The notes beneath the pieces were generated by a model. It saw only the letters and a program-made list of their open reading frames with translations, searched no databases and was not told where the DNA came from. Below, piece after piece: positions 1-9,810 of a DNA stretch of 64,000 nucleotides (the stretch's first letter is position 1; each line of letters begins with the position of its first letter). The stretch comes from Phenylobacterium sp. (lineage in GTDB: Bacteria > Pseudomonadota > Alphaproteobacteria > Caulobacterales > Caulobacteraceae). Where the stretch lies: positions 62,001 through 126,000 of the forward strand of contig NZ_JAUSCJ010000022.1 of assembly GCF_030651185.1 (NCBI RefSeq), written 5' to 3'. The translations under genes and the position numbers were made by a program.

Positions 1-448
1 GCGCCTGCAGCGCCTGGACCACCATCTTGGTCCCGTGGGTGGCGATCCCCTCCTCGTCCCCGGTGATCAGGAAGGACAGTGAGCCCGTCACCTGACCCGC
101 CGCGATGGCCTTGGCCGACGCGGCGGCGAACGCGGCTACGCCGCTCTTCATGTCCACCGAACCCCGGCCGATCAGCACGCCATCGATGATTTCCGCGGCG
201 AAGGCTTCGGAGCTCCAGGCGGCAGCGTCGCCCACCGGCACTACGTCGGTGTGTCCGGCGAAGCAGAGGTTGGGTTGGGCGGTCCCGTAGCGGGCGTAGA
301 GGTTTTCGATCTCGCCGAACTTCATGCGCCAGCAGGAAAAGCCCAGACCTTCGAGGGTCTGCTGGACGATATCCATGGCGCCGGCGTCGGCCGGGGTCAC
401 GGAGGGGCGGCGGATCAGGTCCTGGGTCAGGGCGACGGCGTCTAGCAT
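1..448 (-). CDS. dapE: Succinyl-diaminopimelate desuccinylase, N-terminal part (cut by window edge)
   Basis: Only the first 149 codons lie in the window; the gene starts at ATG 448-446 and runs off position 1. DapE removes succinate from N-succinyl-LL-diaminopimelate in lysine and peptidoglycan precursor synthesis. The family's di-metal ligands are visible: GHTDVVP (His66, Asp68), the bridging Asp99 in RGSVDMKSG, and Glu132/Glu133 in TGDEEG. The usual motif reads DMKGG, so DMKSG is a small variation. The start lies 3 nt after the dapD stop codon, so dapD and dapE are co-transcribed and act in adjacent steps. Identity is close to certain. Confidence 0.93.
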   Translation of the reverse strand, partial: MLDAVALTQDLIRRPSVTPADAGAMDIVQQTLEGLGFSCWRMKFGEIENLYARYGTAQPNLCFAGHTDVVPVGDAAAWSSEAFAAEIIDGVLIGRGSVDMKSGVAAFAAASAKAIAAGQVTGSLSFLITGDEEGIATHGTKMVVQALQA

Positions 449-451
449 AGC

Positions 452-1281
<830 letters not shown>

Positions 1282-1282
<1 letters not shown>

Positions 1283-1944
1283 CAGGCGGCTTCCTTCAGA
1301 CGCGCCGCTCCGAGGAACGGCGCGAGCTTGGTGGTGCGATGGGTGACGAAAGGTTCGGTCGAGGCCTGAGCCCCGGAGCCCACCAGGACGGTGGTCATCC
1401 CGAGGTCGAAGGCAGGCTTCAGGTTGCGCTCGGAGTCCTCGAAGAAGCTCGTGGCCCGGGGATCCAGGCCGTGGGCGTCGATCATCCGCTGGAAGCCGAG
1501 GGGATCGGGCTTGGGGGTGAAGCCGAAGGAATGGATGTGGAAGACGTCGTCGAACAGGTGATCGAGCCCCAGGTGGGCCAGCACCCGCTCGGCGTGCTTG
1601 TCGTCGGCGTTGGTGAAGATCAGGCGGCGGCCGGGCAGGCGTTCCAGGGCCGCCAGCAGGTCGGCGTCATGGGCCAGCACGTCCAGGGACAGATCGTGGA
1701 ACAAGGCATGGAAGTCGGCGGGATCGACGCCGTGGTTCAGCATCAGGCCATGCAAGGTCAGGCCATGCTCGGCCAGGTACTTCTTCTGCAGGGCGTAGGC
1801 CTGATCTCGCGGCAGGCCGGTGACCTTGGCCACGAAATCGGTCATCCGCCCCTCGACCTGACCCATGAAGCCCGACTCGGCCGGGTAGAGGGTGTTGTCG
1901 AGATCAAACAGCCAGGTGTCGATGTGGGTCAGGTCGGCGCTCAT
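1282..1944 (-). CDS. HAD-superfamily hydrolase, pyrimidine 5'-nucleotidase type
   Basis: A 220-residue HAD phosphatase. Motif I is DLDNTLYP near residues 14-21, where the first Asp is the nucleophile. Motif II is in FTNADD, and the acidic motif IV is in [12 protein letters not shown]. The LDNTLYP form and helical cap are typical of the SDT1/PHM8-like pyrimidine 5'-nucleotidase subgroup, so UMP/CMP dephosphorylation is a fair inference rather than something shown. It overlaps argB by 4 nt (ATGA) and dapD by 1 nt, so it is translated with the amino-acid biosynthesis genes. The substrate is uncertain. Confidence 0.85.
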
Positions 1945-2855
1945 CGGGTGATGAGGGTGCCGGCCCCGTGCTCGGTGAACAGTTCCACCAGCATGGCGTG
2001 GGGCCGGCGGCCGTCCAGGATGACCACGGCCTCAACACCAGACTCCACCGCGGCGATGGCGGTCTCCAGCTTGGGGATCATGCCGCCCGACGCGACGCCG
2101 GTGGCGATGGCGTCGCGCGCCTGGTCGATACTCATTTCGCGGATCAGTTCGCCGTCCGCGCCCAGGACACCGGTGACGTCGGTGAGCAGCAGCATGCGCT
2201 TGGCGCGCAGGGCGCCGGCCAGGGCGCCGGCCACGGTGTCGGCGTTGATGTTGAAGGTCTGGCCCTCTTCCGAGACGCCGATCGGGGCGATCACGGGGAT
2301 GTAGTCGTGATCGGCCGAGATCAGGCCCTGGATCAGCTGCGGGTCGATACGGGTGGGCTCGCCGACATAGCCCAGGTCGATGGCCTGCTCGATCTTGCTG
2401 TCGGGGTCGATCTTGGTGCGCTCGACCTTCTTGACGGTGATCAGCCGGGCGTCCTTGCCCGACAGGCCTACGCCGCGGACGTCAGCCTCGGCGCCGGCGA
2501 GGGTGATCCAGTTGGCGATCTCCTTATTGATGGCGCCCGACAGCACCATCTCGGCGACCTCCATGGTGGCCTCGTCGGTCACCCGCAGGCCGTCGATGAA
2601 GGTCGACTTCACCCCGGCCCTGTCCAGCATGCGGGAGATCTGCGGCCCGCCACCGTGCACCACCACGGGGTGCAGGCCCAGCAGCTTCAGCAGCACGGCG
2701 TCGGCGGCGAACAGCCGCGCCACCGACTCCTCGCCCATGGCATGTCCGCCGTACTTGATCACCACGGTCTCGCGGTCGTAGCGCTGGATGTAGGGCAGGG
2801 CCTCGGCCAGGGTCTTCGCGGTGGCCCAGCCTTGCTCTTCGGGGGTCTCGGTCAC
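1941..2855 (-). CDS. argB: Acetylglutamate kinase
   Basis: A 304-residue amino-acid kinase that phosphorylates N-acetyl-L-glutamate, the second step of arginine synthesis. Visible motifs are the N-terminal lysine in [11 protein letters not shown], the glycine-rich VVHGGGPQI substrate/ATP loop and the [12 protein letters not shown] stretch. It is the first gene of the argB-HAD-dapD-dapE run and its stop overlaps the HAD start. The 62-nt gap to prs upstream presumably holds its promoter, but I see no clear hexamers. The approximately 30-residue N-terminal helix ([20 protein letters not shown]) is the kind found in arginine-sensitive enzymes; this is inference. Confidence 0.96.
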   Translation of the reverse strand: MTETPEEQGWATAKTLAEALPYIQRYDRETVVIKYGGHAMGEESVARLFAADAVLLKLLGLHPVVVHGGGPQISRMLDRAGVKSTFIDGLRVTDEATMEVAEMVLSGAINKEIANWITLAGAEADVRGVGLSGKDARLITVKKVERTKIDPDSKIEQAIDLGYVGEPTRIDPQLIQGLISADHDYIPVIAPIGVSEEGQTFNINADTVAGALAGALRAKRMLLLTDVTGVLGADGELIREMSIDQARDAIATGVASGGMIPKLETAIAAVESGVEAVVILDGRRPHAMLVELFTEHGAGTLITR

Positions 2856-2917
2856 GGCGCGCGGCGCTCCATCAACTTGGAGGGGGTCGATTAGCCGACG
2901 AGAGCCCCCCTGTCACG

Positions 2918-3856
2918 TCAGGCGAAGAGGGCGCTCACCGACTCGCCGTTGTGAATCCGACGGATGGCCTCGGCCAGGGCCGGCGCCACCGACAGCACCT
3001 TCAGGCCAGAGGCGCGGTCATTCTCCGAGATCGGGGCGGTGTTGGTGGTCACCAGTTCGTCCACGCCGGCCTCCGCCAGGATGCGGCGGGCCGCGTCGTT
3101 GGCGAACAGGCCGTGGGTGCAGGCGACCCGAATCGAGCGGACGTTCTCGCGCCGCAGGTGCTTGATGAGTTCGATGACCGTGGTGCCCTTGGCGATCTCG
3201 TCGTCCAGGACGATGACGTCGCGGCCGGCGACCTCGCCGATGATGGCGCTGATCTCCACCCGGTCGCCGGAGAACCGCTGCTTGGCGGCGGCGGCGACGC
3301 CGGCCCCCAGCAGGCGGGCGAAGGCCGCGGCCTCCTTGGCGTTGCCCAGGTCGGGGGAAACCACGACGGTGTTGGTGTGATCCTCCGCGGCGAAGTGGCG
3401 CGCGAGTTCCTGCAGGGCGTGCAGATGGTCCACGGGCATGGAGAAGAAGCCGTGCACCTGGGGCGAGTGCAGGGTCATGGTCAGGACCCGCTGGGCGCCG
3501 GCGGTGGCCAGCAGGTCGGCCACCAGCTTGCCGCCGATGGAGATGCGCGGCGCATCCTTCTTGTCGGAGCGGGCATAGGCATAGTGCGGGATGACCGCGG
3601 TGATCCGGGCGGCCGAGGCGCCGCGGGCGGCGTCCAGCATCAGCAGCAACTCCATCAGGTGCTCCTGCACGGGGGCGACGATGGGCTGGATCAGGAAGAC
3701 GTCGCGCTCGCGGCAGTTGGCCTCAAGCTGAACCTCCAGGCAGTCGTTGGCGAACCGGGTCAGGCGCGAGGGCGAAAGCGGCACCTCCAGATGCCGGCAG
3801 ATTTCGCGGGCCAGGTCGGGGTGCGCGCTGCCGCTGAAGATGGCGATATCACCCAC
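2918..3856 (-). CDS. Ribose-phosphate pyrophosphokinase homologue (divergent)
   Basis: A 312-residue protein of the PRPP synthetase family, which makes 5-phosphoribosyl-1-pyrophosphate from ribose 5-phosphate and ATP. Family landmarks include FSGSAHPDLA at the N-terminus, the region around HYAYARSDKK, LHSPQVHGFF and the PRPP loop VIVLDDEIAKGTTV. Housekeeping enzymes normally read YARQDRK, and DDxIDTGGT in the PRPP loop; both are altered here, although the two Asp residues and the G-T pair remain. It may be a paralogue rather than the main Prs. It stands between argB and a Crp-like regulator as a probable single transcript. Confidence 0.82.
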   Translation of the reverse strand: MGDIAIFSGSAHPDLAREICRHLEVPLSPSRLTRFANDCLEVQLEANCRERDVFLIQPIVAPVQEHLMELLLMLDAARGASAARITAVIPHYAYARSDKKDAPRISIGGKLVADLLATAGAQRVLTMTLHSPQVHGFFSMPVDHLHALQELARHFAAEDHTNTVVVSPDLGNAKEAAAFARLLGAGVAAAAKQRFSGDRVEISAIIGEVAGRDVIVLDDEIAKGTTVIELIKHLRRENVRSIRVACTHGLFANDAARRILAEAGVDELVTTNTAPISENDRASGLKVLSVAPALAEAIRRIHNGESVSALFA

Positions 3857-3899
3857 GACTCATCTCCCCAGCTTGCGGGGGTCCTATAGCCGAGAGGCG

Positions 3900-4658
3900 C
3901 TAGATGTCCACCTCGGGCAGAACCCGGGCGAAATGGTCGTCGACGGCCTCGTAGCATTCGCAGGCGACCCGCTCGAGGCCCTTGCGGTCGAGGATTTCGA
4001 CCCGACCTCGCAGGGTCTTGATCAAGCCCCGCGCGGCCAGGGCCGAGGTGACGGCCGAGACCGTGGTGCGCTGGACCCCCAGCATCTCGGCGAGCGACTC
4101 CTGGGTGAGCTGGATGATGTGGTCGCCGGCCCGGTCGTGGGTGGCCAGCAGCCAGCGGGCGCAGCGTTCCTCCACCGAGTGCAGGGCGTTGCAGGCCACC
4201 CCCTGCATCATCTGGGCGAGCAGGGCGTCGGCATAGCGCGAGAACAGGTCGCCGAACCGGCTGGAGCCCAGCTTGGCGGTCTCCAGGTGACTGGTGGCGA
4301 TGGCGAAGGCTGAACCTGGAACCTGCGCCACGGCGCGGCCGAAGGCGGGCTTGTGGCCCTCGCTGACGATCCCGCCCACCGCGCCTTCGCGGCCGATGGT
4401 GGCGGCCTCCACCTCCCGGCCATCGCGCGTGACGATCAGCAGCGAGACCATGGTGCGCTGGCAGGGGAAGTAGGTGGTGTGAACGTCGTCGCCAGGCTCG
4501 AACAGCACCTTGCCGCGCGGCAGGGTGACGCGTTCGAGGTGTGGCTCCAGCACCGCGAAGTCGCGGGCGCCAAGCGCTCCCAGCAGGCGGTTGGCCAGCC
4601 TGGGATGCGGTTCGTTGGCGTCCGGTTTCTGAACCGGCGCGCTGATGACCTTGTTCAT
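3900..4658 (-). CDS. Crp/Fnr-family transcriptional regulator
   Basis: A 252-residue protein: an N-terminal cyclic-nucleotide-binding-like beta barrel (about residues 25-140, RGKVLFEPGDD) followed by a winged helix-turn-helix at about 170-225 (LTQESLAEMLGVQRTTVSAV). There is no FNR-type N-terminal cysteine cluster, and the cAMP-pocket residues of Crp are not evident, so the ligand is unknown. I chose ATG 4658 because a GGGGAG ribosome-binding site sits about 7 nt upstream; the longer open frame to 4895 runs into the neighbouring gene. A 7-bp inverted repeat overlaps this binding site (separate entry). Confidence 0.85.
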   Translation of the reverse strand: MNKVISAPVQKPDANEPHPRLANRLLGALGARDFAVLEPHLERVTLPRGKVLFEPGDDVHTTYFPCQRTMVSLLIVTRDGREVEAATIGREGAVGGIVSEGHKPAFGRAVAQVPGSAFAIATSHLETAKLGSSRFGDLFSRYADALLAQMMQGVACNALHSVEERCARWLLATHDRAGDHIIQLTQESLAEMLGVQRTTVSAVTSALAARGLIKTLRGRVEILDRKGLERVACECYEAVDDHFARVLPEVDI

Positions 4659-4668
4659 CCGACAACTC

Positions 4669-4687
4669 CCCGGGTTTCCGACCCGGG
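4669..4687. promoter_or_regulatory. Inverted repeat in leader of the Crp/Fnr gene
   Basis: CCCGGGT-TTCCG-ACCCGGG: a perfect 7-bp inverted repeat with a 5-nt centre. It lies 11 nt upstream of the regulator start and its proximal arm overlaps the GGGGAG ribosome-binding site. In RNA it would form a hairpin hiding the binding site; in DNA it could be an operator, for example for autoregulation. It also lies about 55 nt downstream of where the acyl-CoA dehydrogenase stop falls on the same strand, so a terminator stem is a third option, though no U-run follows. Confidence 0.4.
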
Positions 4688-4741
4688 AACAACGCACGCT
4701 TTGGCAAATGGCTCCGCTTGTTGGATGGCCGCCAGAGCGGG

Positions 4742-5884
4742 TCAGATCGAGCGTGCAACGACCTCCTTCATGATCTCCGACGTCCCGCCATAGATCCGCT
4801 GCACCCGGGCGTCGCGCCAGAGGCGGGCGATGGGGTAGTCGTTCATGTAGCCGGCCCCGCCGTGCAGCTGCAGGGCCGCGTCGCAGACCTCCCATTGCAG
4901 CTCGGTGTGGAACAGCTTGGCGGCGGACGCCTCGGCGGCGGTGAGTTCACCCTTCAGATGGCGGGCCATGCACCAGTCCAGGTGGGCCCAGCCGGCCTGC
5001 AGCTTGGCCTTCAAGCCCCCGAGGGTGAACCGCGTGTTCTGGAAGTCGAAGACCGTCTGCTTGAAGGCCTTGCGCTCCTTGGTGAACTTCACCGCCTCGT
5101 CGAAGGCGCGCTGGGCGCCGGCCTGACCGGCGATAGCGATCTGCAGCCGCTCCTGGGGCAGCTGGTTCATCAGATAGGCGAAGCCACGGCCCTCCTCGCC
5201 CAAGCAGTTGGTGATGGGGATGCGGACATCCTCAAAGAACAGCTCGGAGGTGTCAGCGGAGTTCTGGCCGATCTTGTCGAGGTTGCGGCCGCGCTTGAAG
5301 CCGGCGCGGTCGGTCTCCACCAGGACGAGCGAGATGCCCTTGGAACCGGCGTCGGGATCTGTCTTGGCCACCACGAACACCAGGTCGGCGCTCTGGCCGT
5401 TGGTGATGTAGGTCTTGGAGCCGGAGACGACATAGTGGTTGCCGTCGCGGATGGCGGTGGTGCGGATGCCCTGAAGGTCGGAGCCCGCGCCGGGCTCGGT
5501 CATGGCGATGGCGGTGATCACCTCGCCCGACACCATGCCGGGCAGCCACTTCTGCTTCTGCTCCTCTGACCCGTAGTTGATCAGGTAGTCGACGACGATG
5601 TCGGACTGCAGGGTGATGCCGGCGGTGGAGCCGGCATAGGAGAGTTCCTCGCCGATCACGGCGTTGTAGCGGTAGTCGAGGCCCAGGCCGCCGTAGGCCG
5701 GCGGAACCTGCGGGCAGAGGATGCCCGCCTCGCCGCAGGCCAGCCAGAAGGCGCGGTCGACGACGCCCTCTTCTTCCCAGCGATCTAGGTGAGGCGTCAG
5801 GTGGACGGCGTAGAACTTGCGGACCTGGTCGCGGAACAGCTCAAGGTCTTCGTCATAGATGGCGCGGGTGGCGGTCTCGAGCAT
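4742..5884 (-). CDS. Acyl-CoA dehydrogenase
   Basis: A 380-residue FAD flavoenzyme of beta-oxidation or amino-acid catabolism that introduces the alpha-beta double bond into an acyl-CoA. Family marks are AMTEPGAGSDLQGI and TYITNGQSADLVFVVA in the middle domain, QLHGGAGYMNDYPI, and the C-terminal QRIYGGTSEIMKEV. Length fits the family. ATG 5884 is preceded by AGAGGA about 9 nt away; the open frame continues upstream but without a binding site. Substrate chain length cannot be told from sequence. It lies upstream of the Crp-like gene on the same strand and is not obviously in an operon with ysxC. Confidence 0.92.
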   Translation of the reverse strand: MLETATRAIYDEDLELFRDQVRKFYAVHLTPHLDRWEEEGVVDRAFWLACGEAGILCPQVPPAYGGLGLDYRYNAVIGEELSYAGSTAGITLQSDIVVDYLINYGSEEQKQKWLPGMVSGEVITAIAMTEPGAGSDLQGIRTTAIRDGNHYVVSGSKTYITNGQSADLVFVVAKTDPDAGSKGISLVLVETDRAGFKRGRNLDKIGQNSADTSELFFEDVRIPITNCLGEEGRGFAYLMNQLPQERLQIAIAGQAGAQRAFDEAVKFTKERKAFKQTVFDFQNTRFTLGGLKAKLQAGWAHLDWCMARHLKGELTAAEASAAKLFHTELQWEVCDAALQLHGGAGYMNDYPIARLWRDARVQRIYGGTSEIMKEVVARSI

Positions 5885-5940
5885 GTCCTGGGTCCTCTTG
5901 GCGGGGCTCCCAGCATCTAGAACCCTCACCCAGGGGGAGG

Positions 5941-6621
5941 CTAGTCCTCGGCCCGCGTGTCCGGCTCGTTGCGGGGCACGATCTCGCACGTGGCGGCGAT
6001 CTCGGCGCGCAGGTCCGGAATGCCGGTCCCCTTCTCCGAGGAGGTGGCCAGCACCCGGGGGAAGGCGGCGGGGCGCTTGATGATGGCGGCCTGGGTCTTG
6101 GCCACCAGGGCGGCGACCTCGGCGGGCTTCATCTTGTCGGCCTTGGTGAGGATGATCTGGTAGGAGACCGCGGCCTTGTCGAAGGCGTCCATCGGCTCCT
6201 TGTCCACGTCCTTCAGGCCGTGGCGGGCGTCGATCAGCAGGTAGGCGCGCTTCAGGTTCACCCGCCCGCGCAGATAGTCGCGGCCGAGGTTCTGGAACTT
6301 CTTGGTGGTCACCTTCGACGCCCGCGCCCAGCCGTAGCCGGGAAGGTCCACCAGCCGGATGACGTCATCGAGGACGAAGAAGTTCACCTCGCGGGTGCGG
6401 CCGGGCTCGTTGGAGGCCCGGGCCAGCTTTTTGTGACCCACCAGGGCGTTGATCAGCGAGGACTTGCCGACGTTGGAACGGCCGGCGAAGGCCACCTCGG
6501 GCATGTCGGCCGGCGGCAGGCCGTCCACCGACACCGCGCCCATCAGGAAGCTGGCCTGGCGCGCGAACAGGATGCGCGCGGCCTCCAGCTCGGCCTCGTC
6601 GAAGGTCCCGTCGGTGTTCAC
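5941..6621 (-). CDS. ysxC: Ribosome-biogenesis GTP-binding protein YsxC/EngB
   Basis: A 226-residue P-loop GTPase needed for 50S subunit assembly. The G motifs are in order: G1 [10 protein letters not shown]3 DLPGYGWA, G4 TKADK and a G5-like TSSEKG. It starts with GTG at 6621, and GTGA overlaps the yidC stop, so translation is coupled. Position after rnpA and yidC is the usual alphaproteobacterial arrangement linking ribosome, RNase P and membrane-insertion genes. An N-terminal helical extension of about 30 residues precedes the GTPase core. Confidence 0.95.
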   Translation of the reverse strand: MNTDGTFDEAELEAARILFARQASFLMGAVSVDGLPPADMPEVAFAGRSNVGKSSLINALVGHKKLARASNEPGRTREVNFFVLDDVIRLVDLPGYGWARASKVTTKKFQNLGRDYLRGRVNLKRAYLLIDARHGLKDVDKEPMDAFDKAAVSYQIILTKADKMKPAEVAALVAKTQAAIIKRPAAFPRVLATSSEKGTGIPDLRAEIAATCEIVPRNEPDTRAED

Positions 6622-8414
6622 TCTTGCGCCTTGGGCTTGCCGGAGAACCGGGCGATCAGGTCATCGATCGGGTTATCGACCTTGAAGCGGCGCATGATGA
6701 TGTACTGCTGGCCGATCGTCAGCACGTTGGACCAGGTCCAGTAGATCAGCAGGCCCACGGCGAAGGGGGCCATGATGAAGGTGAAGATGATCGGCATGAA
6801 CTGGAAGATCTTCTGCTGGATGGGGTCCCCCACCGGGGGGTTCATCGCGGTGGTCAGCCACATGGTCACGCCATAGGCGAGCGCCAGGGCGCCGATGTGC
6901 AGGGAGCCGTCCAGCAGGCCGCCGATCAGGGGGGCCGCGGCCGGGTTCCAGGGGATCAGGCCAAACAGGGTCCAGATGGTCGACGGGTCGCGGGCCGAGA
7001 GGTCCTGGATCCAGCCGAAGAAGGGCGCATGCCGCATCTCGATGGTGACGGTGAGCACCTTGTACAGGGCGTAGAAGACCGGGATCTGCAGCAGCATGGG
7101 AAGACAGCCGGTGACCGGGTTGATCTTCTCCTTCTGATAGAGCGCCATCAGCTCGGTCTGCTGCTTGGTGGGGTCGTCCTTGTATTTCGCGCGCAGCGCC
7201 TCGATCTGGGGCTGCACCTTCTTCATCTTGGTGATCGACTCGTAGCTCTTGTTGGCCAGCGGGAAGAACACGACCTTCACGGCCACGGTGAGCAGCAGGA
7301 TGGCGATGCCGAAGTTGCCGACGTGGCCGTGAATGAACTCCAGGAACTGGAACAGCGGCCGGGTGAAGAACCAGAACATCCCCCAATCGACAGCCTGGTC
7401 GAAGCGGGGCACGCCGAGCGTGGTCTCATAGGCCTTCAGGACCGGCACAGTCTTGGCGCCGCCGAAGAAGCGCTGGGTCTCGGTGATCTGGCGGCCTGGA
7501 TTGATCACGCGGGCCGCGCCCACATAGTTGGCCTCGAAGATATCGACGCCGCCAGCTTTGGTGACACGGAACTGGCTCTGGACGGCCTCGTTCTGCGCCG
7601 GGATCAGCGCGGCCAGCCAGTACTTGTCGGTGATGCCCGCCCAGCCGCCGGTGGTGGCGATGGTGGAGCCGCCGTCCTTCGCCCACTTCTTGAACTTGAT
7701 CAGCCGCAGTTCTTCGCCCAGCCAACCGACGGCGCCCTCATGGACGATGGAGTTGGTGCCGATGTCGCTGGGCACGCCCTGGCGCTGCACCGAGCCGTAG
7801 GGGGCAAGGGTCACGGCGCTGGCGCCAGTGTTGGCGACGGTGTCGGAGAGGGTGAACATGAACCGGTCGTCCACCGAGATCTGCCGGGTGAAGGTCAGGC
7901 CCGCGCCGTTGGTGGTCTGCAGGGTGATGGGCGCGCCCGGCGCCCGGGTCGAGCCCTGCGTCTGGGTCCAGACGGTGGCGGCGGTGGGCAGGCCGGGCAC
8001 GTTGGCGCCAGCCCAGCCGAATTCGGCGAACTGGGCGTGCTGAGCGCCTTCAGGGCGCAGCAACTCCACGGGCGGGGAGCCCTTAGCCACCGTCTCGCGG
8101 TATTGCTTCAGATAGAGGTCGTCGAGGCGCGCGCCGCGCAGGGATACCGAACCCGACAGGGCCGGCGTCTCGATGCGCACCCGGGGGCTGGCGGCCGCCG
8201 CGGTCTGGCGCGAGACCAGGGCCTCGGCGGCGGTCGGCGGCGCCTTGGTGAGCTGCTGGGCCTGCATCTGGGCGGTGGCGGCGGGCGGGTTGCGGGCAAG
8301 TTCGGCTTCACGGGCCTTGGTGCGCGGCCCCATCACCAGGAACTGGTAGGCCAGCAGCAGCGCCATCGCCGAGACCACGAAGATGATCGTGTTGCGGTTC
8401 GAGTTGTCTTGCAT
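6618..8414 (-). CDS. yidC: Membrane protein insertase YidC
   Basis: A 598-residue inner-membrane insertase (Oxa1/Alb3 family) acting alone or with Sec. The first transmembrane helix is at about residues 8-27, followed by an Ala/Pro/Thr-rich linker and the large periplasmic P1 beta domain (about 75-345). The conserved five-helix core lies at about 370-580 ([39 protein letters not shown]). The C-terminus is short and basic. It lies 12 nt after the rnpA stop and overlaps ysxC by 4 nt. The yidD gene often found between rnpA and yidC is absent here but present at 47645. Confidence 0.97.
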   Translation of the reverse strand: MQDNSNRNTIIFVVSAMALLLAYQFLVMGPRTKAREAELARNPPAATAQMQAQQLTKAPPTAAEALVSRQTAAAASPRVRIETPALSGSVSLRGARLDDLYLKQYRETVAKGSPPVELLRPEGAQHAQFAEFGWAGANVPGLPTAATVWTQTQGSTRAPGAPITLQTTNGAGLTFTRQISVDDRFMFTLSDTVANTGASAVTLAPYGSVQRQGVPSDIGTNSIVHEGAVGWLGEELRLIKFKKWAKDGGSTIATTGGWAGITDKYWLAALIPAQNEAVQSQFRVTKAGGVDIFEANYVGAARVINPGRQITETQRFFGGAKTVPVLKAYETTLGVPRFDQAVDWGMFWFFTRPLFQFLEFIHGHVGNFGIAILLLTVAVKVVFFPLANKSYESITKMKKVQPQIEALRAKYKDDPTKQQTELMALYQKEKINPVTGCLPMLLQIPVFYALYKVLTVTIEMRHAPFFGWIQDLSARDPSTIWTLFGLIPWNPAAAPLIGGLLDGSLHIGALALAYGVTMWLTTAMNPPVGDPIQQKIFQFMPIIFTFIMAPFAVGLLIYWTWSNVLTIGQQYIIMRRFKVDNPIDDLIARFSGKPKAQE

Positions 8415-8426
8415 GGGGGCGCGCGC

Positions 8427-8819
8427 TCAGACGGAAGGGGGAGAAGCGCGATCGGGCGCGCGGGTGTCGCTATCGGCGCCGAGGCTTATCAGCGCGCTTT
8501 TCACATCGTCAAGCAAACGCGCCCAGGGGCGCGTCGGCGCGCCGCCCCGGGCGATGAACACATAGTCGAAGCCGGGCTTGCCCAGAACAGGGACCAGGGC
8601 GCGGGCGGCTTCGCGCATCCGGCGCTTGGCGCGGTTGCGCACGACCGCGCCGCCGACCTTCCGCGTCGCGGTGAACCCGACGCGGACAAGGGGGCGATCA
8701 TCGGCGCGATGACGGGCCTGGAGCACCACGGCGCCACGGGCGCACGAAGGCGCCTTGGCCGCGGCCAGGAAATCGGGCCGGATCTTAAGATGTTCGATGG
8801 GAAAGACGGGGTCCGTCAT
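8427..8819 (-). CDS. rnpA: Ribonuclease P protein component
   Basis: A 130-residue basic protein subunit of RNase P, which helps the catalytic RNA process tRNA 5' ends. The family signature RNRAKRRMREAAR is present, after VRVGFTATRKVGGAVVRNR. An acidic/Ser-rich tail of about 15 residues follows the fold. The start lies 23 nt after the rpmH stop, giving the classical rpmH-rnpA-yidC order. Confidence 0.94.
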   Translation of the reverse strand: MTDPVFPIEHLKIRPDFLAAAKAPSCARGAVVLQARHRADDRPLVRVGFTATRKVGGAVVRNRAKRRMREAARALVPVLGKPGFDYVFIARGGAPTRPWARLLDDVKSALISLGADSDTRAPDRASPPSV

Positions 8820-8842
8820 GCGGACACCCCAAGACCCTGGTA

Positions 8843-8977
8843 TTAGGCGGTCAGGCGCTTACGGCCCTTGGCGCGCCGACGGGCGATCACCTTCTGGCCG
8901 TTTTTGGTGGCCATGCGCGAACGCCAGCCGTGCCGGCGTGCGCGCACGAGACGGGAGGGCTGGAAAGTGCGTTTCAC
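8843..8977 (-). CDS. rpmH: 50S ribosomal protein L34
   Basis: A 44-residue, strongly basic protein beginning [18 protein letters not shown] and ending GRKRLTA, which is L34 along its whole length. The initiator is GTG at 8977-8975 and the stop is TAA at 8845-8843. It is first in the rpmH-rnpA-yidC-ysxC run, with a well-formed promoter at 9010-9038. The identification is secure despite the small size. Confidence 0.96.
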   Translation of the reverse strand: MKRTFQPSRLVRARRHGWRSRMATKNGQKVIARRRAKGRKRLTA

Positions 8978-9009
8978 GGGTCTGGCTCCGGGTCGAAATC
9001 GAGCGGCGG

Positions 9010-9038
9010 GGAATAAGGGGTGGGGCTAGGGATGTCAA
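9010..9038 (-). promoter_or_regulatory. Sigma-70-like promoter of rpmH operon
   Basis: Read on the minus strand, TTGACA (9038-9033) is followed after exactly 17 nt by TATTCC (9015-9010), a good match to -35/-10 elements. Transcription would begin near 9003, leaving a leader of about 25 nt before the rpmH GTG. The -35 element overlaps the start codon of the divergent VOC-family gene at 9032. Confidence 0.6.
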
Positions 9039-9751
9039 CCGTTACCGGTCAAAGGTTTAGAGTCGATCACGTGGTGATCCGCACGCCGGGGCGCGACGCC
9101 CTGGTGGAGAAGGTCGCCAGGCTGTCGGCGCGGCCGGTGCTGGAGGGCTATCGCCCCGGCGGCGAAGTGGTGTCCAGGGGCGTACGCTTCGCCAATGGGC
9201 CCTTCCTGGACGTCTTCGGGGAGGAGGCCGGCGCCCCCGCCCTGATCCTGCAGGGTCCGATCGCGGCCCTGGAAGCCGTGGCCACCAAGCGCGAGTGGGT
9301 GTTCCACAGCTACCCGCGCGAGGCGATCACCGATCCCGCCGACGACCAGCCCTGGTCGATGCTGATGTTCCGGCGTGGCCAGGGCCTGCTGACCCAGATC
9401 TCGGCGATCGAATATGCCAAGGATCCCGCGCCCTGGGCGATGCCGGCCTTCTCGGGCCCGCTCTATCCGCCGGACACCCCGCCCGACCAGGGCGCGCGTC
9501 TGCGCCGGGTTTGGCTGGGGGCCCAGGACCTCAATCGCGCGGCCGCCGACCTGATGGCCCTGGGGTTCGTGGTGGCCGGTCCGGTGGCGTCTGACTTCGC
9601 GCCGCACGCCGGGACCCTGTTTCGGGGCTCTCGCGCCGACCTGGTGCTGTTCCCAGGCCCCGACGGAGTGGCGCGCATCGACATCGACGGGCGCGAGCCG
9701 CAGCGCGTGGAGCTGACCCCTGACCTGGCCCTGGTCTGTGGTGAAGCCTGA
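9032..9751 (+). CDS. VOC/glyoxalase-like domain protein
   Basis: A 239-residue protein with a vicinal-oxygen-chelate style start (RVDHVVIRTPGRDALVEKVARL) and a weaker second repeat from about residue 150 (LRRVWLGAQDLNRAAADLMALGF). This is the two-module layout of glyoxalase-like proteins. The typical metal ligand His is seen in the first module (VDHVV); the other ligands are not clear. Function is unknown. A GTG 12 nt upstream is an alternative start; ATG 9032 is preferred because of AAGGGG upstream. It is divergent from rpmH. Confidence 0.7.
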   Translation: MSTVTGQRFRVDHVVIRTPGRDALVEKVARLSARPVLEGYRPGGEVVSRGVRFANGPFLDVFGEEAGAPALILQGPIAALEAVATKREWVFHSYPREAITDPADDQPWSMLMFRRGQGLLTQISAIEYAKDPAPWAMPAFSGPLYPPDTPPDQGARLRRVWLGAQDLNRAAADLMALGFVVAGPVASDFAPHAGTLFRGSRADLVLFPGPDGVARIDIDGREPQRVELTPDLALVCGEA

Positions 9752-9810
9752 CGGCGGCGGAGCAATCCGGCCGGGCGCCCGAAGCGCCGCCGCCCGGCGG
9801 ACCCCTGGCC

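Noticed and set aside
6624..8846. 740-residue plus-strand frame opposite yidC and rnpA
   Set aside because: It is the complement of strongly recognised yidC/rnpA coding sequence; the translation is His/Gly/Asp-rich low complexity without domains, a usual artefact in GC-rich DNA.
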